Source of the DNA: an archaeon
Lineage (GTDB): Archaea > Hydrothermarchaeota > Hydrothermarchaeia > JALTZZ01 > JALUTC01
Assembly (NCBI GenBank): GCA_027051265.1
Contig: JALTZH010000252.1
Coordinates: 1 to 7,988 of the forward strand
DNA: 7,988 nucleotides
Direction: 5' to 3'
Part shown: piece after piece, positions 5,501 through 7,988 of the stretch
How the letters are laid out: each line of letters opens with the position of its first letter
Numbering within the stretch: the first letter of the stretch is position 1
Made by a program: the position numbers and the translations under genes
Notes under the pieces: model-generated
Databases searched by the model: none
The model's input: the letters and a program-made list of their open reading frames with translations, nothing else
Told to the model about the DNA's origin: nothing

Positions 5501-6820
5501 ATGAAAAGAGATATTGTTCTTCTTTTTATTGTAACATTTTCAATAACAACTATTTCGATACCAAATTACGAAAGTTTAAGTTATGATGAAGCATTATATA
5601 TAAATATTGCTAGAAATTTAGCCAACAATATTTTAGATTTTACATACCAAAATGTATACATGTTATACAGACCACCAGTCTACGTTTATACAATATCTCT
5701 ACCAATAAAATTTTTGGAAAACGATCTTCATCTCTTTGCAGCTAAAATTGTTTCAGCATTTTTTCATTCTTTAACATCAATACTCGTATATATTTTTTCA
5801 TACGAATTATTTAAGAAAAGGACTTATGCTTTTATTTCAAGTTTGATTTATTTTTTAAATCCAGTTTCTTTTACAATGGCAACAAGAGCTTTAACTCATA
5901 CGGAATTCACGTTCTTTTCTTTATTATCGTTATATCTCTTCTATCGTGGCGAAAAAACTGGTAGAAATGTTTATATATATTTTTCAGCAATTGCCTCTGC
6001 CATAGCTTTTTTGACAAGATATGTTGGTGTAATTCTGTTAATATCAAAGCTTTGCTACCTGATTTATAAACATAGGGTACGGTTAATCTTAATTAAAAAA
6101 TATTATATATATTCAATTATATTCTTTATTACAACATTACCATGGATGATTGTTTCATGGAAGTTTTATGATAGTCCGATAAAGTTTCTACTAGTGGCAA
6201 TAAGAGTTATACAGAAATCCGAGTATATACCATTGATCGATTCAATTAAATCTTTAATATTAGCATCTCATATTTACTTCTTAATCATAATATCTTTAGT
6301 TTTTCTTGGAGCAATATTTCTGAGAAAAAATGAACTAATTTTAATATATACATTGACAGGAATTGTTTTCGTATTGTTTTTAAAACATAAGGAATTACGA
6401 TATATAACTTTTTTAACACCACTTTTATCAATCCTAATAGCAACATCCCTAAAATATATAGGAGAAAGATTTAGTAAAATCCTACCAATACTCTTATCAA
6501 TACTTATATTGATGTTTTCATTCCAATATTCATTAGAATATAAAGAGAGATGGGATAACGTTTATAGGAAGGATGTTTATATGTTAAAGGATTTAAAAAA
6601 AGAAATTACAAATATTACAAGTCTCGGTGTTGATCCAAAGTTATATACCATATCGGGATATGTCTTTTACAATGTAACGATATATCAAATATTGGAAAAT
6701 TTTATGGGTGATGTTGTTATAACGAAAAAGAACTGTCAGCTCGGATATATCCTCTATAAAAAATATCTTTCATATAACATATGTGTTTCTCTCTCCTCTA
6801 ATATTACTTTCATATCTTAA
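5501..6820 (+). CDS. Membrane glycosyltransferase, GT39/PMT (GT-C fold) family
   Basis: This 439-residue integral membrane protein has about ten hydrophobic helices between residues 5 and 343 and a short soluble C-terminal part (about 345-439). SYDEALY (27-33) lies in the first outer loop, with the Asp29-Glu30 pair typical of GT-C transferases of the PMT/ArnT type. RPPVYVY (57-63) resembles the RPP motif that follows in this family. LTRYVGV (171-177), LPWMIVSW (213-220) and KHKELRYITFLTP (295-307) also match the family layout. Such enzymes move a sugar from a polyprenyl-phosphate carrier to protein, lipid or glycan on the outer face of the membrane. The acceptor cannot be told from sequence. 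Three N-x-T sequons (371, 391, 434) lie in the C-terminal part. The gene converges on enolase with a 40-base gap and no neighbouring glycan genes in view. Confidence 0.85.
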   Translation: MKRDIVLLFIVTFSITTISIPNYESLSYDEALYINIARNLANNILDFTYQNVYMLYRPPVYVYTISLPIKFLENDLHLFAAKIVSAFFHSLTSILVYIFSYELFKKRTYAFISSLIYFLNPVSFTMATRALTHTEFTFFSLLSLYLFYRGEKTGRNVYIYFSAIASAIAFLTRYVGVILLISKLCYLIYKHRVRLILIKKYYIYSIIFFITTLPWMIVSWKFYDSPIKFLLVAIRVIQKSEYIPLIDSIKSLILASHIYFLIIISLVFLGAIFLRKNELILIYTLTGIVFVLFLKHKELRYITFLTPLLSILIATSLKYIGERFSKILPILLSILILMFSFQYSLEYKERWDNVYRKDVYMLKDLKKEITNITSLGVDPKLYTISGYVFYNVTIYQILENFMGDVVITKKNCQLGYILYKKYLSYNICVSLSSNITFIS

Positions 6821-6860
6821 ATTCTTCCTTCATTATAAATATAGCTCAAACCCCTAGCAA

Positions 6861-7988
6861 TTAATGATTCGAGAGAAGAGATAAATTTATAGGTTTAAGA
6901 TTGTACTTATCTTCAAGTCTAATTAATTCGTTGAGTTTTGAAATTCTTTCACCGCTTACAACACCGAACTTTACAATTTCAGATTGAATTCCAACAGCTA
7001 TATGAGATATAACGTTACTTTCAGTTTCTCCTGATCTATGTGCAGTTACTAATATCATTCCATGTTTTCTTGCTTCTTTTACAGCTCTTAGCGTTCTAGT
7101 TAATGTTCCAGCTTGATTTGGTTTTATTATAATTGCATTTGCTACATTTCTTATCCTTTTATAATTCGTTGCAAACAAATCATCTCCACAAATCAAACAG
7201 TTTCTCAGTTCCTTTTTAATTGTTTCAAATCCTTCATAATCCTCTTCATGAACTGGATCCTCTATATAAAATAAATCGTATTTTTTTGCAAGTTCGATTA
7301 CGTAGTTTATATGTTCCTCTCTTGTCATCTTTTTATCTCTATAGACGTATAGAGCTTTCTTCTCATCGTAAAGTTCCGTTGCTGCAATATCTAATCCTAT
7401 ATTTATTCTGGTATTAAATTCTCTAGAAACTTCGTTAACAGTTTCTCTTAAAACTTTTAACGCTTCTTCGTTAGACAAAGATACGCTCCATGCGCCTTCG
7501 TCACCCTTTCCCAAAGGATAATCAGCTTTAATTTTCTGTTTAATTTTTTTATGTATTGTTGCATTTATAAGACATGCTGTTCTAAAACTATCAGTGTTAG
7601 GTATAACTAAGAATTCCTGAAAATCTGTTGAATTTATAGCATGAGCACCACCACCGATAACGTTTCCCAAAGGTAATGGAAGATGTTTTGCTGTTATACC
7701 ACCTATATATTTAAAAAGAGGAATTCTTAAAGTATTCGCTGCCGCTACAGCTGTTGCAAGAGAAATTGCAACCGCTAGATTCCCTCCAATTTTTGAAAAG
7801 TTTTCAGTACCATCATGCTTCTCAATTATGTTATCTATGGTTTCTTGATCCAATGCATCATGTCCAATTATCTTATCTTTTAGCTTCTTGAATTCTTCCA
7901 ATGATTTATAAATATTGTTATCTGGATAAGAAATTGCCTCGAATTTTCCCTTACTTGCACCACTTGGAGATGAGAAGATACCATAACC
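6861..7988 (-). CDS. eno: Enolase (phosphopyruvate hydratase), divergent archaeal type, 5' end cut by the window edge
   Basis: Enolase interconverts 2-phosphoglycerate and phosphoenolpyruvate. The frame stays open from the stop at 6861 to the right edge, giving 375 visible residues of an expected 410-430. The N-terminal DSRGNPT region is missing. All active-site residues expected in the visible part are present (numbered from the edge): the loop Ser at 12 in PSGASKG, His116, Glu125 in QEF, Glu164 in GDEG, metal ligands Asp200, Glu243 (IEDP) and Asp269 (GDDL), Lys289 in KPNQ, His317 in HRSGET, and Lys340. Several signatures differ from standard enolase: GDEGAW for GDEGG(F), KPNQAG for KVNQIG, TESN after HRSGE, and KFG for KTG. 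It is therefore probably active but from a divergent archaeal branch, like the type I recall in Archaeoglobus. A TTG at 7901 is an internal Leu codon, not the start. Promoter and start lie outside the window. Confidence 0.93.
   Translation of the reverse strand, partial: GYGIFSSPSGASKGKFEAISYPDNNIYKSLEEFKKLKDKIIGHDALDQETIDNIIEKHDGTENFSKIGGNLAVAISLATAVAAANTLRIPLFKYIGGITAKHLPLPLGNVIGGGAHAINSTDFQEFLVIPNTDSFRTACLINATIHKKIKQKIKADYPLGKGDEGAWSVSLSNEEALKVLRETVNEVSREFNTRINIGLDIAATELYDEKKALYVYRDKKMTREEHINYVIELAKKYDLFYIEDPVHEEDYEGFETIKKELRNCLICGDDLFATNYKRIRNVANAIIIKPNQAGTLTRTLRAVKEARKHGMILVTAHRSGETESNVISHIAVGIQSEIVKFGVVSGERISKLNELIRLEDKYNLKPINLSLLSNH

Noticed and set aside
7220-7417. 65-codon frame antisense to enolase
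   Set aside because: It lies opposite the conserved enolase barrel and is explained by codon composition on the other strand.
1-7988. CRISPR arrays, insertion sequences, integrase sites, tRNA or rRNA genes
   Set aside because: I found no regularly spaced repeats, transposase frames, terminal inverted repeats or cloverleaf with a GTTC-type T-arm anywhere in the window. The single direct-repeat pair between hps and lplB does not flank a mobile element.

Overview
The window looks like chromosomal DNA from a very AT-rich archaeon. Several genes are archaeal in type: a KEOPS Cgi121 subunit, an archaeal-type GatC, a 3-hexulose-6-phosphate synthase fused to an RraA-like domain, a two-gene lipoate-protein ligase, and an enolase of a divergent archaeal type. 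TATA-like boxes sit about 25-30 bases upstream of ATGs that mostly lack a Shine-Dalgarno site, which is also archaeal. The gene set points to a euryarchaeon with glycolysis/gluconeogenesis, lipoylated proteins and pentose synthesis through HPS. I cannot name the genus. Nothing marks a plasmid, virus or insertion element, and I see no CRISPR array, rRNA or complete tRNA.

Layout. Positions 1-205 are mostly non-coding and may carry the first codons of a leftward gene at the left edge. A rightward gene (206-1180) encodes a four-helix membrane protein with a cytoplasmic TPR-like solenoid. It converges, with 2 bases between stop codons, on a leftward gene (1183-2049) for a soluble helical protein that also looks TPR-like. 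A 219-base spacer (2050-2268) holds the promoters of the flanking genes and a weak hairpin. A rightward operon follows: gatC (2269-2502), overlapping by ATGA the HPS-RraA fusion gene (2499-3749). Next comes a 147-base spacer with a partial duplication, then the leftward lipoate ligase pair lplA-lplB (4930 to 3897) and leftward cgi121 (5454-4969). Divergent from cgi121 is a GT39/PMT-like membrane glycosyltransferase gene (5501-6820). It converges on a leftward enolase gene whose 5' end lies beyond the right edge (6861-7988).

How the genes relate. Most are housekeeping. GatC serves tRNA-dependent amidation, Cgi121 the t6A37 tRNA modification, LplA/LplB lipoylation, HPS sugar-phosphate metabolism, enolase central carbon flow, and the glycosyltransferase the cell envelope. 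They do not form one pathway, and no new multi-gene system is evident.

The points most worth a second look are the decayed duplication between the hps and lplB stop codons, the pair of convergent TPR-like proteins of unknown role, and the translational coupling of gatC to the HPS-RraA fusion.
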